In this document: piece after piece, positions 1 to 13,229 of the stretch
Layout of the letters: each line of letters opens with the position of its first letter
Numbering within the stretch: position 1 is the first letter of the stretch
Source: Stomorhina lunata
Taxonomy: Eukaryota > Arthropoda > Insecta > Diptera > Rhiniidae
Assembly: GCA_933228675.1 (NCBI GenBank)
Contig: OW121743.1
Coordinates: 11,232,186-11,296,185, forward strand
Length of the DNA stretch: 64,000 nucleotides
Reading direction: 5' to 3'
Made by a program: the position numbers and the translations under genes
The notes under the pieces: model-generated
Told to the model about the DNA's origin: nothing
Seen by the model: only the letters and a program-made list of their open reading frames with translations
The model's database searches: none

Positions 1-104
1 GCGAAGTTGTAGAAATATCCTTCTGGCTTCAAAAACGTGCACTTTCTGGACAAATAACTGTCCCCTTCCTATTTTGCAGTGGAGTTTTAGTTTTTCTCCT
101 TCTG

Positions 105-530
105 TTATCCTAGACTTCCATTGAAGCATAGGACCTCAACCATCCTCTTATACCAGACTTAGACAAGCGTCATTCCATGAGTAGTTTAGAAGGTGCAACA
201 ACACCACTGCCTCTTCCCTGTGGATTTCAACGAAGCGTTTGTAGAAGAGTCTTGATTTGGCCTTGGAAGTATGTGGCCTATCCATCGCCATTTCCGCTGA
301 CATTCCTCTAAAGAAGCAAGAATTTGGTTTGACTTAGTAGATCTTCTTATGCGATACCATATATTAGGATTTGGCTGTGAGCATTTGTTTGCAACGGTTT
401 GCAGACGACTATATATCGAATTTGTGCGTTTCCAAGTTTCACAAAGGTTATATAGAATAGACTTGATATTCGAGTTGTATATTCGCATCTTAGTTGTTTT
501 GGATATCTGACGAGATTACCAAATAGCTTG
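105..530 (-). pseudogene. RTE-like non-LTR retrotransposon, decayed C-terminal end of the reverse-transcriptase ORF
   Basis: On the minus strand a readable stretch begins near 512 and runs to 186. It contains the order TKMRIYNSNIKSIL, CETWKRT, RLQTVANKC, then KWRWIGHILPRPN and a GKR motif. This order (TKLRIFN..K, C/SETW, LQ..NRC, RKWRWIGH.LR.P, QGKR) is the signature of the region after the polymerase domain in RTE-type endonuclease/reverse-transcriptase proteins. The frame stops at 186, but in another frame VWYKRMVEVLCFNGS followed by a stop near 105 fits the usual end (VRWR..V.ALCS). The copy therefore carries at least one frameshift and no catalytic domain. It is a dead 5'-truncated fragment. 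The clade assignment (RTE rather than another reverse-transcriptase group) is from remembered motifs. Confidence 0.68.
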
Positions 531-566
531 GAGAATACCTAATCTTATATTCTTAAACGAGCAATA

Positions 567-733
<167 letters not shown>

Positions 734-739
734 GCTATC

Positions 740-1312
740 TCGAAAACAGTGGGTATCTTTTTTGATGTATAGGTCGAAGAAGAAGGGACTTTTGGAACTT
801 TTACCTCTAAGAGGGTGAAAACGGGTAAAAAGGGGAAAAAATCGAAAACGCTATGTCTCCTAAAGTAATAGGTATAGAAACAAAATTAAAATTACGTTTT
901 AAACAGCTTTGAAAATAAGCGGACAGGTGTTTGGTACTTTTTTGAAACTATGTCCGATAGAGGGTTAAAAAAGGGTGAAAATAGTTTTTTTGACACCTTT
1001 TTAACCCACTCTTATATTTTAAACTAAAGAATATAGAAAGAAACTTGGTACTGCAATCAATAGATGTGAAAGAAATATTGAACATGTATTTGGTACTTTT
1101 TTGATTTTGTGGCCAAAATGTGTAAAAAAGGGATAAACTGATAACTTAACATCTACAAAAGTAATATGAATAGGAAAATTATGTTAACTGCTTTCTAATA
1201 AAATGTACCGAATTCAATTGGTACCAAAGAAGTACCAATTATGCATATGGAACTTTTTGAAATTAGGGGATAAAAAGGGGAAAAAATTAGTAATGTTATA
1301 ACTTTAAAACAA
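740..1312. repeat. Degenerate tandem modules of about 145-160 bp
   Basis: A phrase like GGTACTTTTTTGA followed by a G-rich AGGGTAAAAAAGGG-like tail recurs near 790, 931, 1091 and 1250. Spacing is about 145-160 bp. Copies are strongly diverged. No reading frame is preserved. Confidence 0.55.
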
Positions 1313-1350
1313 ATGAATGTTTGTCTGTATGTATGTTCTTTATAGAATAG

Positions 1351-1990
1351 TAAACTGTAAGTTTGATCATGTTATGCTCTTTAGCAAAGATGTTGCGGAT
1401 AAGCCGGCGGAGGTTTTTAAGTTGGTAAACCGAATTTCCGACAGGTGGCGCCACTGAAAATTACTAAAAATTAATTAAATCGTAAACTGTACATTTGATC
1501 ATACTATGATCTTTTGCAAAGTTGTAGCGCATGAGCCGGCGAATGCTTTTTAATTGATATGAATAATTTCCGACAGGTGGCGCTACTGAAAAATACTCAA
1601 AGTCAATTTAATCGTAAGCTGTACATATAATCATGCTATAATCTTTAGCAATGTTGTTGCACATGAGCCGACGAAGGTTTCTTAGTTGGTATGAAGAAAT
1701 TTCGACAGGTGGCGCCACTGAAATTTACTTAAAGTCAATTTAATCGTAAACTGTACATTTAATCATACTATAATTTTTAGCAAAGTTATTGCGGATAATC
1801 CGACGAAGGTTTATTAATTGGAATGACCAAAGTCCAACAGGTGGCGCCACTGAAAATTACTCAAAATGAATTAAATCGTAAAGTGTGCATTTGATCAGAC
1901 TATAATCTTTAGCAAAGTTGTTGCGCATGAGTCGACGGAGGTTTCTGTTGGTATGACCAATTTTCAAAATTATTTAAAATGAGTTAAACT
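1351..1990. repeat. Tandem repeat, 132-bp unit, five copies
   Basis: Units begin with TAAACTGTACATTTGATC-like sequence at 1351, 1483, 1615, 1747 and 1879. The spacing is exactly 132 bp each time. Each of the first four holds a GCATGAGCCGRCG-like segment and an ACAGGTGGCGCCACTG box whose centre, GTGGCGCCAC, is a perfect palindrome. The fifth unit has lost that box and is shorter. Substitutions are many but length is conserved. Confidence 0.9.
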
Positions 1991-2055
1991 GTAACTGTAT
2001 AAATTAAAATATATAAAAACTTTAAAATTTGCCTCAAAGTGCTTATCATAAAGCC

Positions 2056-2070
2056 CCGAGCAAGGCTCGG
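2056..2070. other. GC-rich hairpin, possible 3' end of a Helitron-like or other element
   Basis: CCGAGC-AAG-GCTCGG forms a perfect 6-bp stem. A short GC-rich hairpin a dozen bases before a CT-rich terminus is typical of Helitron 3' ends, but the following bases (GTACTGTAG) only loosely fit CTRR. The repeats at 740-1990 may belong to the body of the same element; that is inference. Confidence 0.3.
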
Positions 2071-2284
2071 TCAACCAGGTACTGTAGATTATGCCTTATT
2101 AATATGAGATGTAGATACCAAACTTCCCAGATAATTGCAGGTACCTACACATCCAATAAACTCGTTGTTCACATAGATGTGTGGTGAATTCTTTGATACC
2201 CAGCCCCTCCGGAGGAAGGAAGAGGAGTCTTTATAGAGAAGAATTTTAATATTCTTGAACTCTTAGCATAGGAGCAGAGAAGTT

Positions 2285-2620
2285 TATGAACAATAAAGTT
2301 TATGAACACTAAAGTCCCGAAGCTATAGTCACTAGTCGACACTATAGTCGAGACTATAGTTACTATAACTAAAGTTACTATAGTTAGTCACTATAGTTAG
2401 AGGGTTCAGAGACTATTATCACTATAGTCCGAGGAGTATAGTTCAAATAGTCCCGGGACTAAAGTCACTATGGCTCTAGACTACTGTAACTATAGTCCCG
2501 AAACTACTGTCACTATAGGCCCATGATAATAACCATTATTGTCATCACAGTCCCGAGACTATAGTCATTTTAGTCTCAAAACTACACAGGTTCGATTCTA
2601 GGGTCTCTAGTCATGATTCT
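2285..2620. repeat. Decayed GACTATAGTC-type tandem repeat
   Basis: Many imperfect copies of ACTATAGTC and GTCCCGAGACTATAG, often as back-to-back palindromes (GACTATAGTC). The motif shares GACTA and CTATAG with the 11-bp and 12-bp satellites further right, so it may be an old relative, but the order of units is too scrambled to fix a period. Confidence 0.6.
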
Positions 2621-3417
2621 TAAATGATTTAATAACAAAAACTTTAATTAAATAACTTTACTAACTATGAGCATATAAATTATATCATAAAACTTTACAA
2701 CTAAAATAACAAATCAATTTTCCTTTCAAAGCATAATAAAGAGGACAAAAGGGGAAAAGGTATTAAAGAAAAGGATAATAAAATCACTTCTCGTAAAAAG
2801 TCAAGTGTTAATTTGAAACTATTTGCTGTCAATTACAAAAGCAAAATAAATGACATCTTTTGTTATTTTCGGAGCTGTAAATAATGTCATAAATAATGGC
2901 TCTAAGATAAAACAAAATTCCATCTAAAGTTATGAAAACTGTCAGTAATTATTAAAATTTATAAGAAATTTAATATCTTTTATTAACTCCTAAAAGTTGT
3001 AAAGATAAATGTCCTTTATTAAAAAAAAAAAAGACTTCTAAAATTTGCAATTGAAAGCCCCTGTCATTGTTCTATTATCATTTTCTCGAAAACTACAATA
3101 ATGACAAGATAATGACAGCTTTTTGCAAACTTTGTAAAACAAAAATTTTAATTTACTTAAATAAATAGTAACTAATGACAACAAAAGTGAAAAGTTCTAG
3201 TCTTTCTTCTGCAATAAAGTACGCTCCCCCTATACCTTTTGTTGAGAAAATTCTATTTTTGTTTCGAGATGTTTACAAAAGTTGGCAAATGATAAGAAAA
3301 TAAGTATTTTTCTTGGCGAAAATTTGAAACAAACAAAAAAAAAAAACAAAACTGTGCACTTAAAGTTTTATGACTGAGGGTAATTAAAATGCTGAATAAG
3401 TTCAGGGAAGCACCATA
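2621..3417. other. AT-rich intergenic sequence, no gene seen
   Basis: Roughly 800 bases with poly-A runs and stop codons in all frames. No splice-compatible exon, RNA gene or recognisable mobile element was found by eye. Confidence 0.6.
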
Positions 3418-5415
3418 GGACTAATGATAACTTTTCTACACCAAAATTATCACAGTTATAAATTTTCTATAGAAAAGTTATTACAGTGATCATTTTTCCA
3501 TAAAACAATTATCACAGTGATAAATTTTCTATAGAAAAATTATAACAGTAATAAATCTTATATACAAAAATTATCACAGTGATAAATTGTCTATACAAAA
3601 ATTATCACAGTGATAAATTTTCTATACAAAAATTATCACAGTGATAAATTTTCTATAGAAAAATTACCACAGTGATAAATTTTCTATAGAAAAATTATCA
3701 CAGTGATATATTTTCTACAGAAAAATTATCACAATGATAAATTTTCTATAGAAAAATTATCACAGTGATAAATTTTCTATAGAAAAATTATCACAGTGAT
3801 AAACTTTCTACAGACAAATTATCTCAGTGATAAATTTTCTATGGAAAAATTATCACAGTGATAAATTTTCTATAAAAAAATTATCATAGTGATAAATTTT
3901 CCATAGAAAAATTTCACAGTAATAAATTTTCTATAGAAAAGTTATCACAGTGATAAATTTTCTATTGAAAAATTATCACAGTGATAAATTTTCTACAGAA
4001 AAATCTCATACTGATAATTTTTCTATAGAAAAATCATCACAATGATCATTTTTCTACCGAAAAATCAACACAATGATAATATTTCCAAACAAAAATCCTC
4101 ACAATGATATTTTTCTATAGCAAAATCATCATAATGATAATTTTGTGATTATTTCACATTTAATTAATTTTTCTATAAAAAATGTATGACTGTAATAATT
4201 TTTCTATAGAAAATTTTTCACTGTGATAATTTTTCTATGGAAATTTATCACAGTGAAAAATTTTCTATAGCAAAATTATCAAACTGATAAATTTTCTATA
4301 GAAAAATTATCGCAGTGACAAAATTTCTAAAGAAAATTTATCACAGTGATAAATTTTCTATAGAAAAATTATCACAATGATAAACTTCTATAGAAAAATT
4401 ATCCCACTGATAAATTTTCACAGTACTAAATTTTCTATAGAAAAATTATTACACTGATAAATTTTCCACAGAAAAATTATCATACTGATAAATTTCCTAT
4501 AGAAAAATTATCACAGCGATAAATTTTGTATATACAAATGATCACAGTGATAAATTTTCTATAGAAAAATTATTACAGTGATAAATTTTTTTAGAAAAAT
4601 TATCACAGTGATAAATTTTCTATAGAAAAATTATCACAGTGATAAATTTTCTATTGAAAAATTATCACAGCGATACATTTTCAATATAAAAATTATCACA
4701 GTAATAAATTTTCTATAGAAAAATTATCACAGTGATATGTTTTCTATAGAGAATTATCACAGTGATAAATTTTCTATAAAAAAACTATCACAGTTATAAA
4801 TTTTGTATGGAAAAATTATCACAGTGATAAATTTTCTATAAAAAAATTATCACAGTGACAAATTTTGTATGGAAAAATTATCACAGTGATAAATTTTCTA
4901 TAGAAAAATTATCACAGTGATAAATTTTGCTGTAGAAAAATGATCACAATGATAATTTTTTTATAGAAAAATCATCACAATGATAATTTTTCTAAAGAAA
5001 AATCATCACAATGATAATTTTTCTATAGAAAAATTATCACAATGATAATTTTTCAATAGAAAAATCATCACAATGTTAATTTTTCTATAGAAAAATCATC
5101 ACAATGTTAATTTTTCTATAGAAAAATTATCACAATGTTAATTTTTCTATAGAAAAACTATTATAAAGATAATTTTTCTATAAAAAAATCATCACAATGA
5201 TAATTTTTCTATAGAAAAATCATCACAATGTTAATTTTTCTATAGAAAAATCATCACAATGATAATTTTTCTATAGAAAAATTATCATTGTGATAGAAAA
5301 ATTATCATAATGATAATTTTTCTTTAGAAAAATTATCACAATGAGATTTTTTAATAAAGGCTTTTCTCCAAAAAAGTCTTTAATGTGATAACTTTTCCCA
5401 CTGTTATAAATTCTT
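3418..5415. repeat. 31-bp dyad-symmetric tandem array (family a)
   Basis: About 64 units. Each unit joins two dyads: TTATCACAGTGATAA (7-bp arms around one central base) and TTTTCTATAGAAAA (a perfect palindrome). The period is 31 bp wherever no indel interrupts (for example ATTATCACAG at 3601 and 3632). From about 4930 a subfamily with ATCATCACAATGATAAT replaces the CACAGTG core. Both edges fade into diverged units. Confidence 0.95.
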
Positions 5416-5639
5416 TTTGTTTTGAATCTATAATTAAATTATTCCATTTTTGGCTTGAATTTCTTAAGAAATTCTTGAATGTTTATTTAAGCCTAAAAAT
5501 TAACTTAATTAATAAGAACAAACTTCTTTTGCTTAAAATTAAAATATCATTTCTATCATCATAATAGAAGTATCGTATTTAAATTATCTCCTTATAATTG
5601 TTTATTCAGGCATAACTTTTTTGAATTTGTTTCTTGTAG

Positions 5640-5865
5640 AAATATTTGCAGATTATCTTTCATTATCCGACTTTATTTCTTGGCATTATTATTGGGTTTT
5701 ATACTTTTGTTCTTACTCGAATGGAAAGTCTTTAATGTGCAAAAGTACTTGAAAGTTGTAGAAGATGATGAGGGAAAAGGGCAGAACTGGGTAGAGATAT
5801 TTAATCAAGTAAATGCACATTCTCATTTAGATATTGATGTTGTTCAAAGCTTTAAAGAGGCATGA
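5640..5865 (+). CDS. Possible terminal exon of an unidentified gene (weak)
   Basis: I do not recognise this sequence. A pyrimidine-rich TTTGTTTCTTGTAG at 5626-5639 could be a splice acceptor. After it one frame stays open for about 75 codons to TGA at 5863-5865. Two poly(A) signals (AATAAA at 5917-5922 and 5936-5941) follow within 80 bases. The peptide has a hydrophobic stretch (LALLLGFILLFLLEW) and then a charged tail with VVEDDEGKGQNWVEIF. A single-pass membrane protein with a short tail would look like this. There is no ATG at the head of the frame, so it is an exon or nothing. No upstream exon is visible because the 31-bp array lies directly upstream. The open frame could be chance in AT-rich DNA. 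Confidence 0.25.
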
Positions 5866-6769
5866 AGCTTTTTGAATATAATATTTTGGATTTAAATTTA
5901 ATATTGAACTTGCAACAATAAAATCATAGATTCTCAATAAAGTTTGCAAATTTAGGATTTTTAGGTATAAATTAAGTACCAAAGAGGTACCAAGGCCATT
6001 TGTTTGAGCAAATTTATTAATTTGGAGATCAGCATATGTTAGCCCGAAAGTCTGATTAAAGTTTTTTATATGACGTTATATTCTTTAAGTTGTTTACACA
6101 TTCAACTGCAATATCTAGAAATTGTTTCTATTTTTTTTAAAACAATTTTTCCTTTTCTATAAATCCTTTCAAACAAATTTCAATAAAAAAAAAATAATAA
6201 AAATTCCCTCACTTAAGTTAAAAGGTTTTTTAAATTTAATGTTCAATTTATGTTAAATAATAGGAAACCATTTTCCTTAAAACTGAAAATTCCATTTGCA
6301 ATGAAAAATTAAAATAAATAAAATTTTCTTTCTCCAAATTGTTCGTTTTTCCCGTTTGCTATTTATTTTGTTATTTTAAGTAATTTGCTAAATCTCGTAC
6401 CAAAGAAACAGAAATTCAAAATGAATAAAACTGAAAAAAGGTAAAAATTCAACAACAATAAACATCTAAAAATTAGATTTTCCACTTGAGCTAATTTAAT
6501 CCAAGTAGAAGAGACCATCATCATACCAAAAGCAAAATACCAAACCCATGAACAACCCGAATTCAAAAGGAGCTTTAGTCATCATACGGCACTTGTTGAT
6601 AAGTGATTTGATTTCTACACTTCGAAGGCACAAACAATAGATTAAGTTCTATAGAATTTTTTAAATAAATATTCTAGAAAATAAAACAAATATTTCAGGA
6701 AAATTCTATTCATTGGAAAAAGGGGTCAGTAGTTTAATACAGCTAAAGAAAAAGAACCTACGAGCAGAT
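5866..6769. other. AT-rich intergenic sequence
   Basis: Holds the poly(A) signals of the candidate exon above, several poly-A and poly-T runs, and a short minus-strand open stretch near 6500-6620 without a credible start or splice context. No gene is supported. Confidence 0.5.
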
Positions 6770-9700
6770 GACTAGACTATGACTAGACTATGACTAGACT
6801 ATGACTAGACTATGACTAGACTATGACTAGACTATGACTAGACTATGACTAGACTATGACTAGACTATGACTAGACTATGACTAGACTATGACTAGACTA
6901 TGACTAGACTATGACTAGACTATGACTAGACTATGACTAGACTATGACTAGACTATGACTAGACTATGACTAGACTATGACTAGACTATGACTAGACTAT
7001 GACTAGACTATGACTAGACTATGACTAGACTATGACTAGACTATGACTAGACTATGACTAGACTATGACTAGACTATGACTAGACTATGACTAGACTATG
7101 ACTAGACTATGACTAGACTATGACTAGACTATGACTAGACTATGACTAGACTATGACTAGACTATGACTAGACTATGACTAGACTATGACTAGACTATGA
7201 CTAGACTATGACTAGACTATGACTAGACTATGACTAGACTATGACTAGACTATGACTAGACTATGACTAGACTATGACTAGACTATGACTAGACTATGAC
7301 TAGACTATGACTAGACTATGACTAGACTATGACTAGACTATGACTAGACTATGACTAGACTATGACTAGACTATGACTAGACTATGACTAGACTATGACT
7401 AGACTATGACTAGACTATGACTAGACTATGACTAGACTATGACTAGACTATGACTAGACTATGACTAGACTATGACTAGACTATGACTAGACTATGACTA
7501 GACTATGACTAGACTATGACTAGACTATGACTAGACTATGACTAGACTATGACTAGACTATGACTAGACTATGACTAGACTATGACTAGACTATGACTAG
7601 ACTATGACTAGACTATGACTAGACTATGACTAGACTATGACTAGACTATGACTAGACTATGACTAGACTATGACTAGACTATGACTAGACTATGACTAGA
7701 CTATGACTAGACTATGACTAGACTATGACTAGACTATGACTAGACTATGACTAGACTATGACTAGACTATGACTAGACTATGACTAGACTATGACTAGAC
7801 TATGACTAGACTATGACTAGACTATGACTAGACTATGACTAGACTATGACTAGACTATGACTAGACTATGACTAGACTATGACTAGACTATGACTAGACT
7901 ATGACTAGACTATGACTAGACTATGACTAGACTATGACTAGACTATGACTAGACTATGACTAGACTATGACTAGACTATGACTAGACTATGACTAGACTA
8001 TGACTAGACTATGACTAGACTATGACTAGACTATGACTAGACTATGACTAGACTATGACTAGACTATGACTAGACTATGACTAGACTATGACTAGACTAT
8101 GACTAGACTATGACTAGACTATGACTAGACTATGACTAGACTATGACTAGACTATGACTAGACTATGACTAGACTATGACTAGACTATGACTAGACTATG
8201 ACTAGACTATGACTAGACTATGACTAGACTATGACTAGACTATGACTAGACTATGACTAGACTATGACTAGACTATGACTAGACTATGACTAGACTATGA
8301 CTAGACTATGACTAGACTATGACTAGACTATGACTAGACTATGACTAGACTATGACTAGACTATGACTAGACTATGACTAGACTATGACTAGACTATGAC
8401 TAGACTATGACTAGACTATGACTAGACTATGACTAGACTATGACTAGACTATGACTAGACTATGACTAGACTATGACTAGACTATGACTAGACTATGACT
8501 AGACTATGACTAGACTATGACTAGACTATGACTAGACTATGACTAGACTATGACTAGACTATGACTAGACTATGACTAGACTATGACTAGACTATGACTA
8601 GACTATGACTAGACTATGACTAGACTATGACTAGACTATGACTAGACTATGACTAGACTATGACTAGACTATGACTAGACTATGACTAGACTATGACTAG
8701 ACTATGACTAGACTATGACTAGACTATGACTAGACTATGACTAGACTATGACTAGACTATGACTAGACTATGACTAGACTATGACTAGACTATGACTAGA
8801 CTATGACTAGACTATGACTAGACTATGACTAGACTATGACTAGACTATGACTAGACTATGACTAGACTATGACTAGACTATGACTAGACTATGACTAGAC
8901 TATGACTAGACTATGACTAGACTATGACTAGACTATGACTAGACTATGACTAGACTATGACTAGACTATGACTAGACTATGACTAGACTATGACTAGACT
9001 ATGACTAGACTATGACTAGACTATGACTAGACTATGACTAGACTATGACTAGACTATGACTAGACTATGACTAGACTATGACTAGACTATGACTAGACTA
9101 TGACTAGACTATGACTAGACTATGACTAGACTATGACTAGACTATGACTAGACTATGACTAGACTATGACTAGACTATGACTAGACTATGACTAGACTAT
9201 GACTAGACTATGACTAGACTATGACTAGACTATGACTAGACTATGACTAGACTATGACTAGACTATGACTAGACTATGACTAGACTATGACTAGACTATG
9301 ACTAGACTATGACTAGACTATGACTAGACTATGACTAGACTATGACTAGACTATGACTAGACTATGACTAGACTATGACTAGACTATGACTAGACTATGA
9401 CTAGACTATGACTAGACTATGACTAGACTATGACTAGACTATGACTAGACTATGACTAGACTATGACTAGACTATGACTAGACTATGACTAGACTATGAC
9501 TAGACTATGACTAGACTATGACTAGACTATGACTAGACTATGACTAGACTATGACTAGACTATGACTAGACTATGACTAGACTATGACTAGACTATGACT
9601 AGACTATGACTAGACTATGACTAGACTATGACTAGACTATGACTAGACTATGACTAGACTATGACTAGACTATGACTAGACTATGACTAGACTATGACTA

Positions 9701-11816
9701 GACTATGACTAGACTATGACTAGACTATGACTAGACTATGACTAGACTATGACTAGACTATGACTAGACTATGACTAGACTATGACTAGACTATGACTAG
9801 ACTATGACTAGACTATGACTAGACTATGACTAGACTATGACTAGACTATGACTAGACTATGACTAGACTATGACTAGACTATGACTAGACTATGACTAGA
9901 CTATGACTAGACTATGACTAGACTATGACTAGACTATGACTAGACTATGACTAGACTATGACTAGACTATGACTAGACTATGACTAGACTATGACTAGAC
10001 TATGACTAGACTATGACTAGACTATGACTAGACTATGACTAGACTATGACTAGACTATGACTAGACTATGACTAGACTATGACTAGACTATGACTAGACT
10101 ATGACTAGACTATGACTAGACTATGACTAGACTATGACTAGACTATGACTAGACTATGACTAGACTATGACTAGACTATGACTAGACTATGACTAGACTA
10201 TGACTAGACTATGACTAGACTATGACTAGACTATGACTAGACTATGACTAGACTATGACTAGACTATGACTAGACTATGACTAGACTATGACTAGACTAT
10301 GACTAGACTATGACTAGACTATGACTAGACTATGACTAGACTATGACTAGACTATGACTAGACTATGACTAGACTATGACTAGACTATGACTAGACTATG
10401 ACTAGACTATGACTAGACTATGACTAGACTATGACTAGACTATGACTAGACTATGACTAGACTATGACTAGACTATGACTAGACTATGACTAGACTATGA
10501 CTAGACTATGACTAGACTATGACTAGACTATGACTAGACTATGACTAGACTATGACTAGACTATGACTAGACTATGACTAGACTATGACTAGACTATGAC
10601 TAGACTATGACTAGACTATGACTAGACTATGACTAGACTATGACTAGACTATGACTAGACTATGACTAGACTATGACTAGACTATGACTAGACTATGACT
10701 AGACTATGACTAGACTATGACTAGACTATGACTAGACTATGACTAGACTATGACTAGACTATGACTAGACTATGACTAGACTATGACTAGACTATGACTA
10801 GACTATGACTAGACTATGACTAGACTATGACTAGACTATGACTAGACTATGACTAGACTATGACTAGACTATGACTAGACTATGACTAGACTATGACTAG
10901 ACTATGACTAGACTATGACTAGACTATGACTAGACTATGACTAGACTATGACTAGACTATGACTAGACTATGACTAGACTATGACTAGACTATGACTAGA
11001 CTATGACTAGACTATGACTAGACTATGACTAGACTATGACTAGACTATGACTAGACTATGACTAGACTATGACTAGACTATGACTAGACTATGACTAGAC
11101 TATGACTAGACTATGACTAGACTTGACTAGACTATGACTAGACTATGACTAGACTATGACTAGACTATGACTAGACTATGACTAGACTATGACTAGACTA
11201 TGACTAGACTATGACTAGACTATGACTAGACTATGACTAGACTATGACTAGACTATGACTAGACTATGACTAGACTATGACTAGACTATGACTAGACTAT
11301 GACTAGACTATGACTAGACTATGACTAGACTATGACTAGACTATGACTAGACTATGACTAGACTATGACTAGACTATGACTAGACTATGACTAGACTATG
11401 ACTAGACTATGACTAGACTATGACTAGACTATGACTAGACTATGACTAGACTATGACTAGACTATGACTAGACTATGACTAGACTATGACTAGACTATGA
11501 CTAGACTATGACTAGACTATGACTAGACTATGACTAGACTATGACTAGACTATGACTAGACTATGACTAGACTATGACTAGACTATGACTAGACTATGAC
11601 TAGACTATGACTAGACTATGACTAGACTATGACTAGACTATGACTAGACTATGACTAGACTATGACTAGACTATGACTAGACTATGACTAGACTATGACT
11701 AGACTATGACTAGACTATGACTAGACTATGACTAGACTATGACTAGACTATGACTAGACTATGACTAGACTATGACTAGACTATGACTAGACTATGACTA
11801 GACTATGACTAGACTA
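6770..11816 (+). repeat. 11-bp satellite array 1 (GACTATGACTA), about 459 copies
   Basis: The unit GACTATGACTA repeats head to tail for 5.05 kb. I noticed one interior variant, a 1-base deletion near 11121-11124 (GACTTGACTAG). The array ends abruptly at both sides. Because 11 is not a multiple of three, stops occur in every frame and the array cannot code. Orientation is opposite to arrays 2 and 3. Confidence 0.98.
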
Positions 11817-12539
11817 TTACAAGAAAATCATTATAACATTGTATTAAATGTAACTTTACGCAAAATTTAAGATTATTTTAGTTTAGTATAGATTCATTTC
11901 TACTGCCAGTTACTAAATCAAATAGGTATTAAAAAAACTTAAATTCTAAAGGGAAGTTAACAGTAAGATAACTAACAAAACCTTGCTAGAAAAAGTCTAT
12001 CTTTCAGAAAAAAGTTTACAGGAATCGTGACTGTCATTGAAATTAAAGAAGATGTATATCATTTTGCCTAACATAGGAAAAAAATACTAAAAACAAATGA
12101 AAAAAAAAGAAATGTTATGTTTCCACCATAAAAAAAATCATGTGGAAGATAATGGAATAGTAGGAATCCATGAATACCTCTTATGTAAACTATGAAATAT
12201 TGCCGAAACGAACGAAATGGAGGGATAACAAGAAAAATCTATCAAGATTCTCAAAACATTTTGCACGTTGGTATTTAAGTGTAAAATAGAAGTTTTTCTT
12301 TTCTTCTTGGAAAAATATTTAAACGTGACTTTTTTCTAATTCAAGAAAGGAATTGTAGAATAAATCACAGAAAAAACATAGATATTTTGGTAAAAGAAAA
12401 TTAAAAAAGTTAGAAATGAGACAACTAAATAAAATTTTAGTTAAAAAAGTCCGAGAAGCAAATGTCAGAAAGTTTGTCATGTGAATAAACTTTTAACTAA
12501 TTATTGAAAATTCTTTAAACAGAAATTAATTTTACTTAA
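11817..12539. other. Unique AT-rich spacer downstream of the minus-strand lectin
   Basis: No exon, repeat or RNA gene seen. It separates satellite array 1 from the 3' flank of the lectin gene. Confidence 0.6.
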
Positions 12540-12605
12540 CCATAGCCTAGACACAACTAATCTAGATATAATCTAGTCTCAGGATTGTGATAGCCTAGTC
12601 CTTTA
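12540..12605 (-). repeat. Decayed 11-bp satellite relic behind the minus-strand lectin
   Basis: Motifs such as ATAATCTAGTC and ATAGCCTAGTC are diverged forms of the satellite unit ATAGTCTAGTC. On the lectin sense strand the relic reads in the GACTATGACTA direction. A similar relic in the same sense orientation lies behind the plus-strand lectin at 56575-56640. Confidence 0.6.
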
Positions 12606-12622
12606 AATTTAATATAGTTTCA

Positions 12623-12628
12623 TTTATT
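12623..12628 (-). promoter_or_regulatory. Poly(A) signal of the minus-strand lectin
   Basis: AATAAA on the minus strand, about 30 bases past the TAA stop at 12660-12658, in the context CAAATAAATG. The same decamer context appears behind the paralogue at 56544-56551. Confidence 0.7.
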
Positions 12629-12657
12629 TGTGTTTCTTTTTTCAACTAATTTTATCT

Positions 12658-13168
12658 TTAAAATATACTGACAAGTATAAATTTGGGGTTTTCCGTTTCA
12701 CAAACATAAAAGGCGTTTTGGCTGCAAATCCAATCATTCATTTGATATTTGGAATCCAAATACCACAAATGAACACAATTTTCATTACCTCCAGCATTGT
12801 CCGGTTGTCCTTCGGACCAATCGGCATAACCGATACGTTCACCGGTGCTATACCAAGAAAAATCACCCTCCGAATCTAAATCAGAACCAGACAACCACCA
12901 CCAACGATCCAAGGGATATTTGCCGATCATATAGTCCGATAAGGCGGCAAGTTCATCCTTACTTTCAAACGAGGCCAGAGAACCACCCATAGAGCGACAA
13001 ATCAAAAAAGCTTTATACCAAGTCACCTACAAAGTAAAATATTTAAGTAAAATAAATTCAAATTTTTGTTTTTTTTTAAGTGGGTATAATGTACCTTGCT
13101 TTGTCCGAAATAATATAATTTTTTGCCAACCTCAACAAAAGGCTCTATTTTAATATCACTGGAGAACC
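12658..13168 (-). CDS. C-type lectin 1, exons 2 and 3 (first exon not adjacent)
   Basis: A secreted sugar-binding protein is expected, probably calcium dependent. Exon 2 is 13168-13095 (74 nt, acceptor CTTCTAG, donor AAG|GTACAT) and exon 3 is 13026-12658 (369 nt, acceptor TTTGTAG, stop TAA). Exon 2 gives EPFVEVGKKLYYFGQSK; exon 3 gives the rest of the C-type lectin domain. The four core cysteines are present (LIC, NENC, DWIC, YVC). So are QPD, the glutamate of NENC and the ND of MNDW, which bind calcium and, in this family, favour galactose. Exon 3 starts with GTG, a valine codon after the splice, not an initiator. Exon 3 aligns without gaps to the paralogue at 55803-56471 (about 72 of 122 identical by eye), and exon and phase structure match. 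The cysteine of the DC in exon 2 of the paralogue is isoleucine here. No signal-peptide exon lies between 13169 and satellite array 2. A candidate lies at 17758-17842. With intact frames it looks under constraint, but it could be a recent orphan fragment. Confidence 0.85.
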
Positions 13169-13229
13169 CTAGAAGATACATTTTATACTGGTTTAAGGAA
13201 CTGAGTAAAATTTTTTAATATTATTACCT

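Noticed and set aside
3418..5415. CRISPR-like look of regularly spaced palindromic 31-bp units
   Set aside because: The units are contiguous with no variable spacers, no cas genes are present, and the genome is eukaryotic.
6363..6566. Minus-strand 67-codon hydrophobic ORF
   Set aside because: AT-rich, Phe/Leu-rich translation of poly-A tracts; no promoter, splice sites or family likeness.
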